DNA from: Eopsaltria australis
Taxonomy: Eukaryota > Chordata > Aves > Passeriformes > Petroicidae
Assembly: GCA_034509425.1 (NCBI GenBank)
Contig: JAVTVJ010001837.1
Location: forward strand, 248,001-312,000
Length of the DNA stretch: 64,000 nt
Direction: 5' to 3'
The position numbers and the translations under genes are program-made. Of this stretch, positions 53,101-63,676 are shown piece by piece; within the stretch, counting starts at the first letter, position 1; every line of letters starts with the position of its first letter. The notes under the pieces were generated by a model, which saw nothing but the letters and a program-made list of their open reading frames with translations, was not told the origin of the DNA and ran no database searches.

Positions 53101-56100
53101 ACCCCAAGACCTTACACTAGAAGAGTCAACAAAAAGGATCTGTTAGGGTAATTTTTAAAATATGTTGATAGTATGGACTGAAGATCCCAAATGATTGCTA
53201 CAGATTTTTGCAAGGTAAAATGATGAAGATGAATTAATTTCACTACAGTGTTATGGACAGCATGTCAATATTTGCTGATGTAGAAGGATATACCTGGCAA
53301 TTGTTTTTTCAGTAGCCACATTATCAAACTGTGTGTTAAGTAATTTTTCAGAGATTTGTTTACCTTCTTACTAACCCACACGAGGAAAGAGCATTTAAAG
53401 GTAAGTGTAAGCTTTGAGTATGTGCAAGCACAGTGGAGGACAGAGCTAAACCCAAGATTTGTAGTTTGCTGGGGTTACTTGCCACTGCATTCCTCCACTT
53501 AAAACAGATTTTCAACACAGTCCTGAGAACTTAAGCAGAATTCCTTTTGAAATTCTGGGGGCATACTATTTTGAAAACCTCATTCTGAAAGATTAAATAG
53601 GAATGAGCATTAAGCACTTTGCCTAAGCAGTGGTTTGGGCAATGCTAAAGACTTCTCTGCAATGATGACACCACACACATGAACACAGAACACTTAGAAG
53701 AAAAATATCTCCTCAGGAGTGCAAATTGGCAATGTCACTGAAACCTGTGTTGATCCTTAGATGCAAATCAAGCTCCAAAAACATGAAACATACCCCAAAG
53801 TTAAATATAGTGTCAGGTTGATTCCTCTTATAATTCAGACAGAATTATACTGCACAGAACATCTTCAGTTACTGTGTGTAGCTTGAACATGATGAAACTC
53901 AGTGGTCCAGTTTCTCCCTTCCTCTCCAAAAATGATTTCATGTTCCACAACTATGCATTTTCTCTTTTGTCCATCTTCCATTCTTCTATCACTGAATATT
54001 AAGCAACCACTTCTTGTTACTCCTCTCTAAACTGCCCTAATCAACTCTTCCACCTATTTTACCACCCAGAAAAAGAATTTTATTGTTCAAGCATTAGCCA
54101 TTTTATTGAAATACTATACAATATTAATTTTTTCTTGACTTGTAGATCTGTTTGAAAGCAGGATTTAAACTCATTTACAAATCTCTGAGAGTAAGTTCCT
54201 GTGTAACTGGTGTCATAAATCACACTGTAGCAGCAAACTAACTGTACTATCACTTTCATGTGGGATGTTTTTTTTTACTGTTAGGGATAGAGGATGCCAC
54301 ACTCAAAACAAGAGAGTCATAAGCAGTCACCTTGTGACTTCACAATATCCTTGTGATACAGAGATTATATTATGAAATGTTGGAATATGAATATGAGTGT
54401 TCTATGAAATTTTTCATACAGTGTGTGAGAATACCTGTTGGTACAATTTTTCCACCTTTTAAAAAAAGTAATTCATAAACATTTAAGTATAGGTTAAGAG
54501 CAAAACTTTCTTTCTAAGCATTATCATACCACAGAACGAATGTTTCATTTGAAATGTCAAATGAAAACAAATATTACCAAAGAGCAGACTTTGAGTTCCC
54601 TTGAACTCTGCATATTGGTGAAATGTTTATAGCCACAAAGAAGGGACATCAGTTACGTACCTTATTTAACATGGCAGAAACCTTTCCAATACTCTTGTCC
54701 TGATCTTAGAAGTTAGAAGTTGAGATCAAAGTCTCAAGACTTCTGCCTCTAATCAGAAGGCAAAAAATCCTCATATTTAACATCAAACACTGAGGTGCAA
54801 ACACTGAAGAAACTTAATTCAGGACAGGGTTTCTGGAACTTTTTTCTGCTCTGGTTAAGGGCAGTAAAAGAATTGATTTAAAATGGCAATGCCGTAGCTC
54901 CTAAGTTAGCTGGCCTGGTACAGGAGAAAAAGAGCTTGTAGGTATTATTCACTTACTGGGTCCTACACTAATCATATCACATATTATATTATTCATAATC
55001 ACTGATATTACTTAATCATATTTAAACTCTGGGATTTGTTAACTCAGAAAACTTTGAAACTGGTTGGCACTCATATGTACATATTTTGATTTAAATGTTA
55101 CCTAAATCCTACATGACTTTCAGGATAAGCGTTCTTCAGCCCAGTAATTTGGACAGCAAATTGCAAAACCACTCAGTGCAATTCCTGCAGCAATACTGAG
55201 AACCACGCAAATAACCACATAATTATCTACTGTTCTTTTGTTAATTACTTGAAGTGTTCTGAGCCATAAGTTTGAGTGTGAAATACTAACTCTAGGGACT
55301 ATGTTGCCAGCACCAGGTATTATGGATATTTGTTTCATTACTTGGACCCCTAAATATTGCTATAATGCAAATTAGTGTATTAAAAACACTTCAAATCCAC
55401 CAAAACACAAACACCCCCCCCGCACCCCCCAAACCCAACATAAGTTCATTTGGTTTTGAGTTTTCCTACATAAGTCAGATATTTCAACAGCTCAAGACCT
55501 CTGCTTTGAATCTTGGATAAATCAAGGAATGGTAAACACTGTACTTCCAGTTGCCATTGTCAATATGACCACAATCATTAATGAAAGAAAGCCATAAATA
55601 AATGGCAAATCTTAGTATGCTAGAATGTGCTATAGAATTTAATTTAAATTTTTGCAAATTACTTCAGCTCTTTAGTTTGGCAAACACAGAAAAAAGTTAG
55701 GGTCTATAAATAATGGACTTGAGCATTTCAGCTGAACCAAAAAACTGAAACCAAAAAATATTGATTTGTGTCAACACAAAATATTTTGTTGACTCAAGAA
55801 AAAATGTTTTGTTCAATTCCAGGAAATTCTTCATTTGATCATTTTCAATCCTTCATTTTCAAGTCATGGTATGAGATCACCATTTTTGAGATCTCAGTCA
55901 CATCAAAAACAAAAGTAAAAATGGAAAACTCACTTAAAAAATAATATCATTATTTCGTTAAGCGACCTCAGCATAGCAGGATGATTATTCAGTGGACATG
56001 CATGGATGCTCTGGCCTATCCTGCCCCTGAATTGATATTAGACCTCTTTCTTGCATGGGGCTGTGTGTTGCCTGGAGATATCCCTGGTGCCTGTCTGGCT

Positions 56101-56551
56101 GTCATGCTCCCTGGATGGGGAAGTGGTCTGGTCCTCGTTGTCAGGTCCTGCCCACCACTCCAGAGGCAGATCCTCACATTCCTGGCACCCACTGACACCT
56201 GCCATTGACATTTTCTAATTCTCCTCTTTCATACTTTTATGATTTGGAAAAACACCTTGTGGACTTCTCTGTGAATAGAGGGATTGCTGCTTCCTGTTGA
56301 AGCAGCTTGGGTGATTTATATCTGATAAGACCTTACCAATAAAAGATGTTATTTCTAGGCTCAGGCCTAGAAAAGATGGAGCTCAACGTTATATTCTTAG
56401 TGCATCAGTGACTCCAACACTTATGTCTTCCACTTTGCAAAGTGTAGATAAATCTCATCTAAATATTCATCCTACCCAATGAATTTTATAGAGTTTTATG
56501 AAATAATTGCAGAGGGCATTGAGCAACTTGACTAAAAATTGGGAAGAGGGA
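47101..56551. other. AT-rich sequence, no gene recognised
   Basis: More than 9 kb without a recognisable repeat family. Small features: a T/G-rich tract at about 48768-48801, a 14-bp tandem near 50548-50575, an A/C-rich run near 53082-53107 and C-runs near 55411-55430. A GC-richer patch at 55980-56210 carries a 75-codon plus-strand frame starting with ATG, without a motif. Confidence 0.5.
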
Positions 56552-57120
56552 TGTAGTGGTTTCAGTTCGCCTATTCAGGTTTGTGGCTAAATGCCAGCAC
56601 ACTTACTTATATTTACTTGATTGCTTGTTGTGAGATGAGGATTAGGAGTAGGCAAAGCAGGCTCAAACTTTATAAAGTACAAAGAAGTTTTATTAATATA
56701 TCTAAGACAAAGGGAAAAAGAAAAAAAACTAAGAAAAACCAGAACAAACTCTTCAGACCACCCCTCCTTCCCCCACCTCTCCATTTCATTCTCCCTGACA
56801 ACATACAAAAGACAACACTTTGACCTCCAGTCAGTTTACCACCTCAGAAACAGCTCTTGTTCCAGTTCATTTAGGGAGAGAAGTTTCTTTTGCTTACACC
56901 ATGGGTTTTCTGTAAGAAAAATACAGTTTTTATGGGTCTTCTGCCTCACCATTAGCCGCCGCCCGGAGCAAAGTCCAGCTTAATGGTGGATCCCTCCCAC
57001 ACCAGTAGCCTTCCCACAGCCACTTGGCTGGGTTATGAACAGTCCACAGGGTACCTGTTTTAAGGATGCCCAGTTCAATTGCAACAACAAAGAAAAATCC
57101 CTTCTTCTGTGCTTAGCAAT
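56552..57120 (-). mobile_element. Outer LTR element, 3' part (minus strand), split by a nested insertion
   Basis: Read on the minus strand this is the 3' third of the older LTR copy. It contains the AATAAA signal (complement of 56689-56694) and ends at 56552 with CCACTACA, a one-base change from the CCACGACA end of the inner copy. At 57120 it is interrupted by the inner element. Its other part is 58738-59696. The base before the element and the base after the far end share GGGA (56548-56551 and 59697-59700), a possible 4-bp duplication, although this family's inner copy shows 5 bp. Confidence 0.92.
57116..57120 (+). repeat. Target-site duplication of the inner LTR, left copy
   Basis: GCAAT stands directly before the TGTCCTGG start of the inner LTR and is repeated directly after its CCACGACA end. 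Five-base duplications are characteristic of ERVL-type integrases. Confidence 0.9.
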
Positions 57121-57256
57121 TGTCCTGGGTTAGGCCAGAGGGGTCAAAATCTAGGAAGTGATCTGTGCTGTAGGAATGCAGGAAGGGATACAACTTCCTT
57201 CCTGCGAGAGAGAGAGCCAATAATCAGGTAGTTTTAAGAATTGATAGGTAGGTAAA

Positions 57257-57303
57257 CCAATTAAAAAGTTGGTCCGCCTTCAAGGAAAAAAACCATATAT
57301 AAG
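57257..57303 (+). promoter_or_regulatory. CCAAT and TATA boxes of the inner LTR
   Basis: CCAAT is at 57257-57261 (another at 57218-57222) and TATATAAG at 57296-57303. This is standard spacing for a Pol II core promoter, predicting initiation near 57325-57335. The TATA box is conserved in the outer copy on the minus strand. Confidence 0.75.
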
Positions 57304-57377
57304 CAGAGACTCTCTGACGCTCTTCCTCTTTGGACCTGCTGCTGCTGTGTAGAGAGGAGCAGCTCCTGCTTCCCTCG

Positions 57378-57386
57378 CTGGTAAGG
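57378..57386 (+). promoter_or_regulatory. Splice-donor-like site inside the LTR leader
   Basis: CTGGTAAGG with GT at 57381-57382 lies about 50 bases after the predicted start site. The same sequence is kept in the outer copy (complement of 59442-59450), which suggests the element family used it or that the copies are not very old. Confidence 0.5.
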
Positions 57387-57423
57387 CCTCAGCTCCCCCC
57401 CCACCTCCTTCCAAAGGAGGGAT

Positions 57424-57435
57424 GGGGGGGGGGGG
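57424..57435 (+). repeat. Run of 12 G inside the inner LTR
   Basis: A homopolymer of 12 G follows a C-run at about 57394-57402. It may be length-variable and difficult to sequence. The outer copy has a shorter matching run. Confidence 0.9.
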
Positions 57436-58594
57436 AAGGGAGGTTTTACGGCAGCCGTGCCGCTGCATGGGGGAGGAAACTATTGGAATTTTCAGCAGAT
57501 CCAGCTCAGCCGGTGTGCCAGCTACACAAGAGGGAGAGCCGGGCCAGGCAAGGACCGGGCCGGACTCCATCCAGCTCGGGCCAGGCCCTGCCCTGTCACC
57601 CCGGGCCCAGATGGCCCCAGCAGGCCGAGCCAGCTCCGCAGAGCCGGGCAGAGACTCTTGAGAGCGTCTGGCATCCAGCTGGGACCTGTTCAAACAGCCC
57701 GGCAGAGAGCACGGGATCGTCACACTGCCAGAGAGAGAGAGATTAACTCTCTCCATGCCTAGACTAAACTCACAGACACCCATCCTTCCTCGCAGAGAGA
57801 GGAACGAGTGAGGACATCTACATAGTGCAGCGCGGAGACTTTACAGTCAGTGAGGAAAGCAGAACTGATACCTAGAGGGAGGTGCATGGGAAGTTGCTTC
57901 AAAAATGAAGCTGAAAACTCTTTTGGAGAACCATGGTTGGGGACTGAGCTAATAAATTCTCTGTAATATATGAAGATATAGTCCAAAGGAGGATGTGAGG
58001 TTCTTATTGCAGCCAATGAACTGAAATACCTAAGTACAGACAAGTAAGTGTTAAAAAAGTACAGCCTGATGAGAAACTAGAACCAAGAGAGAAGAGAAGC
58101 TGTGACTCAGAGCCCTGGTCCCGGGGAGAATGCTAGAGAACCTGAGTTGTCAAGAGAACCTGTGCTGCTAAGCACAGAAGAAGGGATTTTCTTTGTTGCT
58201 GCAATTGAACTGAGCATCCTTAAAACAGGTACCCTGTAGACTGTTCATAACCCACCCAAGTGGCTGTGGGAAGGCTACTAGTGTGGGAGAAATCCACCAT
58301 TAAGTTGGACTTTACTCCGGGCGGCGGTTAATGGTGAGGCAGAAGACCCATAAAAACTGTACTTTTCTTACAGAAGATCCATAGTGTAAGCAAAAGAAAC
58401 TTCTCTCCCTAAATGAACTGGAACAAGAGCTGTTTCTGAGGTGGTAAACTGACTGGAAGTCAAAGTGTTGTCTTTTGTATGTTGTCAAAGAGAATGAAAT
58501 GGAGAGGTGGGGAAGGAGGGGTAGTCTGAAGAGTTTGTTCTAGTTTTTTTTCTTGAAGTTTTTTTTTCTTTTTTCCCTTTGTCTTAAATATATT

Positions 58595-58600
58595 AATAAA
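58595..58600 (+). promoter_or_regulatory. Poly(A) signal of the inner LTR
   Basis: AATAAA lies about 140 bases before the LTR end, with a GT-rich stretch afterwards. This places the R/U5 boundary near 58615-58625 and implies an unusually long R of about 1.3 kb if the TATA assignment is right. Confidence 0.7.
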
Positions 58601-58737
58601 ACTTCTTTGTACTTTATAAAGTTTGAGCCTGCTTTGCCTACTCCTAATCCTTATCTCACAACAAGCAATCAAGTAAATTTAAGTAAGTGTGCTAGCATTT
58701 AGCTACAAACCTAAATAAGCGAACTAAAACCACGACA

Positions 58738-58742
58738 GCAAT
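58738..58742 (+). repeat. Target-site duplication of the inner LTR, right copy
   Basis: GCAAT immediately follows the inner LTR and matches 57116-57120 exactly. Confidence 0.9.
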
Positions 58743-59524
58743 ACAGGTTCTCCTGACAACTCAGGTTCTCTAGCATTCTCCCCGGGACCAGGGCTCTGGG
58801 TCACAGCCTCTCCTCTCTCTTGGTTCTAGTTTCTCATCAGGCTGTACTTTTTCAACACTTACTTGTCTGTACTTAGGTATTTCAGTTCATTGGCTGCAAT
58901 AAGAACCTCACATCCCCCTTTGGACTATATCTTCATATATTACAGAGAATTTATTAGCTCAGTCCCCAACCATGGTTCTCCAAAAGAGTTTTCTGCTTCA
59001 CTCTTGAAGTACTTCCCATGCACCTCCCTGTAGGTATCAGTTCTGCTTTCCTCACTGACAGTAAAGTCTCTGCGCTGCACTATGTCGATGTCCTCACTTG
59101 TTCCTCTCTCTGCGAGGAAGGATGGATGTCTGTGAGTTTAGTCCAGCCATGGAGAGAGTTAATCTCTGTCTCTCTCTCTCTCCGGCAGTGTGATGATCCC
59201 GTGCTCCCTGCTGGGCTGTTTGAACAGGCCTGAGCTGGATGGAGTCCGGCCCGGTCCTTGCCTGGCCCGGAGCAGGGGCCTGGCTCTCTCTCTCTCGTGT
59301 AGCTGGCACACCGGCTGAGCTGGATCTGCTGAAGATTCCAGCCATTCCTCCCCCATGCCTGCTCGGCTGCAGCGGCACGGCCGCTCCAAACTTCCCTTCC
59401 CCCCCCTCCTCCCAGTTGGAAGGAGGGGGGGAGGGCTTGGGCCTTACCAGCGATAGAAGCAGGAGCTGCTCCTCTCTACACAGCAGCAGCAGGTCCAAAG
59501 AGGAAGAGCGTCAGAGAGTCTCTG

Positions 59525-59532
59525 CTTATATA
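59525..59532 (-). promoter_or_regulatory. TATA box of the outer LTR
   Basis: The complement reads TATATAAG, identical to the inner copy. Transcription from here would run leftward into the inner LTR, opposite to the inner promoter. Confidence 0.7.
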
Positions 59533-59854
59533 TGTTTTTTTCCTCGAAGGCGGATCAACTTTTTAATTGGTTTACCTACCTATCAATCCTTAAAACTACC
59601 TGATTATTGGCTCTCTCTCGCAGGAAGGAAGTTGTATTCCTTCCTGCAGCACAGATCACTTCCTAGATTTTGACCCCTCTGGCCTAACCCACGACAGGGA
59701 TCAGCAATATCAGTGATCCAGAGGTACATTTTTATTGCAGAAAGGACAGTACTTTGTGAAAAATCCCCTCAGAAATACTAATTCTTCAGAATTAGATCTT
59801 TTTTCTGAGTACCCTGTTAGTACCTTGGTGACTCCTTTTCCCTGTGGATGACTC

Positions 59855-59954
59855 TTCCCTTCCCTTCCCTTCCCTTCCCTTCCCTTCCCTTCCCTTCCCT
59901 TCCCTGCCCTGCCCTGCCCTGCCCTGCCCTGCCCTGCCCTGCCCTGCCCTGCCC
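59855..59954. repeat. Compound pentanucleotide microsatellite (TTCCC)10(TGCCC)10
   Basis: Ten uninterrupted TTCCC units (59855-59904) are followed directly by ten uninterrupted TGCCC units (59905-59954). The long frames across it on both strands merely translate the repeat. It lies about 160 bp beyond the nested LTR pair. Confidence 0.97.
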
Positions 59955-62281
59955 TGCTCTGCATGCACTTCTTCAGTCTATTATTAGTGACCACAGTAAA
60001 GCCATGACCAGTTCCCTGCTGCTCTCTTGCCACACACTGTTACCACCAGAGCCCTCAGCCCTGAGTCCATCACAGTGACATCCAGGCCACCACAAAATCA
60101 TCCTCACACTTGAGATTTCCTTTTTATTTAGCCTTTGAACTTACAGCTATGGTCCAGTGGTGGGCATTGAAACACTGCGTGGGGCACTCAGCAACCCCAG
60201 GACTACATCTCTACTCCTCTCCAGTGGTGAAAACAAGAGCTGCTCCTAAGTTATTTCCAGCAATGCATGATTTCCAAAGACTTACCAGAACAATCATGTT
60301 TATCCTGGTGGTGAGACTGATAAAGCAGATATGAAATTCCATTAGGCTTATGTCTGGACCAATTTAAAATCTGGACCTTGATATCACATCAAATTATATA
60401 TTAAAAAGGGGGTCACATTTGTGAGTTTTAAAAGCAGATTTTAATATATTCCACAGAGAACCCAAAGAAAGCATGTAAGAAAAGGTGATGCTTCTAGTGA
60501 GCCTCACCCAAACCCAAATGAAACCAGGAATGAAATATCTCTTTCCTTAGAAATTAGATGGAAAACATTGTATGCAGAGGCATTCTTCATTGGATATTGC
60601 ATGCTTTATGGAATCCTTTGGCAACTAATGTGTAGAAATGTCTAGAAGGCCATATTTTGACCCAAAAGGGCACAGTTCTCTACAGCATATTCCTTAACAA
60701 AAAACCTATTACCTATTAGACACATGGGTGTCACATTAATATTTACAACATTTGTTGGTCTTTACTCCAAGAGGTTTCTGACTATAGGATGTCTCTTCTT
60801 CAGAGTAGACTTCTTTGTAATTTTTTTTTTTTTAATATTTTGATATATTTTTGTGCTACTGAGAAAAAGTCTCCAAAAAGAGGTGGCGAGAGTACGACCT
60901 ATCTATATCTAGCAAACAAAGGCAGATTCTTTTCAGGATAACACCATTTGGACTATAGTTGTCAGTTTTGCCTAGTATAACAATTTCATTACTGAAAAGC
61001 CTGCAATGGTCAAAGATATTTCTTTAAATTTTCAAATAAGCCTGTCTTTACTTGACAAAAACCAAGAGAAATGTATGCATCCTAATTCTGTAATTGATCC
61101 TTGAGACAGGTAGATACAGGCAGATCAAATGCTAAAGTGTGATTCCACCTGACTTAATTTATTGAATAGTGCATTGCTTCTCTTTAGAAAATACGTACTG
61201 AAATCCTTTTTGCTAAACATATTTTGTATTTTTATACATATGTGCGTAAACACTATTTTTTCCTCCCTTGATTAGAGGAACACTTCCTTTCCTGGCACCA
61301 TGTAAGCACATTGGGAAGAATTTATTAGGAGGGATTGGAAAAGATGTATTAGTTGAATATTTTACAGTCAAACAGCAGTTACTTAATTGAATTCCCTACA
61401 CTCATATTCTAGTCACTTATCTGGCTTATTTTTACCTCAGTTTGACTTTAGCAGCAAATGGATAGGATCTCAAGCATTGCTGATGCTGGATACCTGCAGG
61501 AAACTAGAGAGTCTTAATTTAAGAAGGTAAACAAATAAACAAACTCCAAACAACCAAAATCCCAAAGAAGAATAATATAATAACTTGAAAAGATATATGA
61601 TACAAATATATATAATATATGACAATAGATACACAATCTGTTATACATAATTAAATCCCCCCCCCCCAAAAAAAAAGGTATTGTATCATTTATTCCAGAA
61701 ATTGAGCACACCAGACTCAGGAAATATTTTGTAGATAGCTCACAACAGTTGAGGTCATGATGTACAGCTATGCCATCAACCTCTGTTTGCTGATGTGAGC
61801 TCAGGCTCAGCTGATTGCCACCGCAGCACTAGGTGACTCCAGGGAAAGCTATGGGAGACCTGATGGTGAATGAAACAACACTTGACAGCTCTGAAAATCA
61901 TGAGTTTTCTGCTCCTTTTATCAGTCCATTGTTAAAAAGACACAAGATTTTCCACTGTAACAGACTTAAATTGCCTTTGCAGAAAGCAGTTGTAGTCAAT
62001 GCTTTCTAATTTTAATTAGCAGATTCTAGAAAATTAATTGCTAACTAATTCCATTGGTGAATAATACCAGGAAAACCAAAAAAGGAGTAACACCCAAAGT
62101 CTTTCTGTAGGACACATAGCCATACAGGTGTTGAAGGCTCCTAAATTTGCATATATCAATTTCAGTTATGTTGTAATACTCTAACATGTGACTCTTTCCA
62201 TTTGCTTCTAAACTCTTTAGTCAAAGGAGTAATTCACTAGATTATACACTGAAAACAGGCAGAGCTCTTGTTGTTCATTAC
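59955..62281. other. AT-rich sequence, no gene recognised
   Basis: No repeat family is recognised. A T-run lies near 60820-60833, and a C-run followed by an A-run near 61659-61677. Confidence 0.55.
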
Positions 62282-62328
62282 ACAATCATTGTAAGTCCCT
62301 TCCAACTTAAAATTATTCTATTCTATAA
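62282..62328 (+). mobile_element. Very short CR1 3' tail, plus strand
   Basis: About 47 bp match the last part of the CR1 3' UTR (AAGTCCCTTCCAACTT) and run into ATTCTATTCTAT, a decayed octamer tail. Extreme 5' truncation is common for CR1. Confidence 0.75.
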
Positions 62329-63391
62329 ATAATTGCACAGTGTGAAAATCTGATTGCCATTGAGTCTTAAATAGGATACAATAAGCAGCATGTCAATAGG
62401 TTACTTAGGGAGAGCCTGTCTCTTCTCATGTTCTCATACAGTCATTTTATTCCTTCCAACTTGACCACGAGTACCTGAAAATGATAATCATGTGGTTTAT
62501 CAGCCACATGTTGTCATGGATTTACTGCCATTCCTAATTGACAGCAGATTTTGTCAGTCCTGCTTGACTTTGTAGATTATTCTTGTTATTAACTCCTCCA
62601 TTTTTATTGACAAGTAGTCTATCTGCAGGAGATGGAAGTGTGTACGGATTACTAGTAAATAAAAACAGGGCCAGACTTGAAAATTAGTCATGTCACATAA
62701 TCATTTAAAAAGTTCAGATTAAGGTAATCAAGGCAATTACTGGACTGTGGCTTTCACTAGAGCTTTACTCTACCTACAAAAACATTTGAGATTGGATGCC
62801 AAATTGAAGTGTTTTTGTTGCTCAATAGGATGCAGGTTTCTTCACCAGAGCTGTTATCTACATATTGTAAATTTATTTTTGTTTCGGGTTCAACTAGTTG
62901 CCTGTTTTCCCTCTTTTTTTTAACAATGTATGCATATGTTTTAGTGTTTCACTAAAGCCCCCCATAACTTCTGTCATTTTCACTGTCTGCTGCTGCGCAG
63001 AGTGCATGTTCTTGCCATGAAGGTCATGTTCTTGCCATGAAGATCATGCCCTTTTATTTTCCCTTACCACAGCAGGATGGATAAAAATCAGCAGTCTTTC
63101 TCATTTCAGTTTAGAGCTTCTGGTGGATGAAACCAGAAATGCTGCAGCGTTATCTACGCCTGAGTCAGAGCCACACATCTTACAGAGTGATGTGCTGACA
63201 TTCAAAAATGAGACCACGGCCTAGAGTTTTCACCTTTCTTGTATTTGAAAGAAGCCTAAAGCAAATCTCAAAGACAGAGACACTAAATGCTGTATCTGCT
63301 CCAAGTGAGCAAACCTAGGTGTAAAGTTAGATGCACATTTCAAAAAAATTAAATGAGTGTGGCTGATCACTTCTCCTTTCCGATCAGAGAA
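62329..63391. other. AT-rich sequence, no gene recognised
   Basis: No gene is recognised. A 20-bp unit is tandemly duplicated at 63005-63044. Confidence 0.55.
63005..63044. repeat. Two-copy 20-bp tandem repeat
   Basis: CATGTTCTTGCCATGAAGGT is followed directly by a second copy with one change, then the start of a third. It is probably a slippage event. Confidence 0.85.
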
Positions 63392-63676
63392 CTAATAAGA
63401 GACTTCCTTGATTGGTGTTAGGTTGTGCTTTATGCTTGGATGGTTCAGTGATGCATATTTTGGCTTGTCTAACCCTTTATTGTTAAATTCTTCCCCAAGG
63501 GGCCAGGAGACTACCGAAATATTTTTAAATACATGCATCAGTTTTTGCAATAAAACAGCATGTGTGTAAGTCTGACTCCAATGAAAGTGGTGCTGTCTTC
63601 CAGCGGATTTCTGCACGGCCACGTGTAAATAGTGCTGCCCAGCCTCAGAGGCTGCTCCCTGAACAAATCCATGCAC
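63392..63676 (-). other. Candidate terminal exon, minus strand (unproven)
   Basis: On the minus strand a strong pyrimidine-rich acceptor (TTTCCTCTTGTAG) is followed by a 94-codon open stretch ending in TAG at 63392, with an AATAAA inside it near 63480. The sequence has a few CpGs and is GC-richer at its start. I do not recognise the peptide. It could be the last exon of a long non-coding RNA, or chance. Confidence 0.2.

Larger units (their letters stand above)
57121..58737 (+). mobile_element. Inner solo LTR (ERVL-like), plus strand, nested in its own family
   Basis: This is a complete 1617-bp LTR running from TGTCCTGG to CCACGACA, with near-perfect terminal inverted octamers and a 5-bp GCAAT duplication. 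It holds CCAAT boxes, a TATA box, a GC- and CpG-rich segment, a splice-donor-like CTGGTAAGG and an AATAAA near the end, so U3, R and U5 can be traced. No gag, pol or env lies next to it, so it is a solo LTR left by recombination or a non-autonomous element. Assignment to ERVL rests on the 5-bp duplication, and the exact family is not identified. Open frames on both strands at 57.3-57.8 kb come from high GC and are not genes. Confidence 0.92.
58738..59696 (-). mobile_element. Outer LTR element, 5' part (minus strand)
   Basis: Read on the minus strand this begins with TGTCGTGG at 59696, then a TATA box (complement of 59525-59532), the conserved splice-donor-like site and the GC-rich leader. It breaks off at the inner insertion. 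It aligns with inner positions 57121 to about 58177 but lacks about 104 bp there, bounded in the inner copy by direct repeats of CATCCAGCT. Joined with 56552-57120 and allowing one GCAAT, the outer element would be about 1523 bp. Confidence 0.92.

Noticed and set aside
55981..56208. 75-codon ATG-started plus-strand frame in a GC-richer patch
   Set aside because: It has no motif, and the opposite strand is equally open, so the signal is compositional.
57280..57783. Long overlapping open frames on both strands, up to 167 codons
   Set aside because: They lie in the GC- and CpG-rich leader of the inner LTR, where stop codons are rare in all frames. They have no motif, and the outer copy does not preserve them intact.
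59710..60078. Frames encoding Gly-Arg-Glu/Ala-Gly-Gln repeats and a Pro-Ser-Leu-rich repeat
   Set aside because: They are translations of the pentanucleotide microsatellite.
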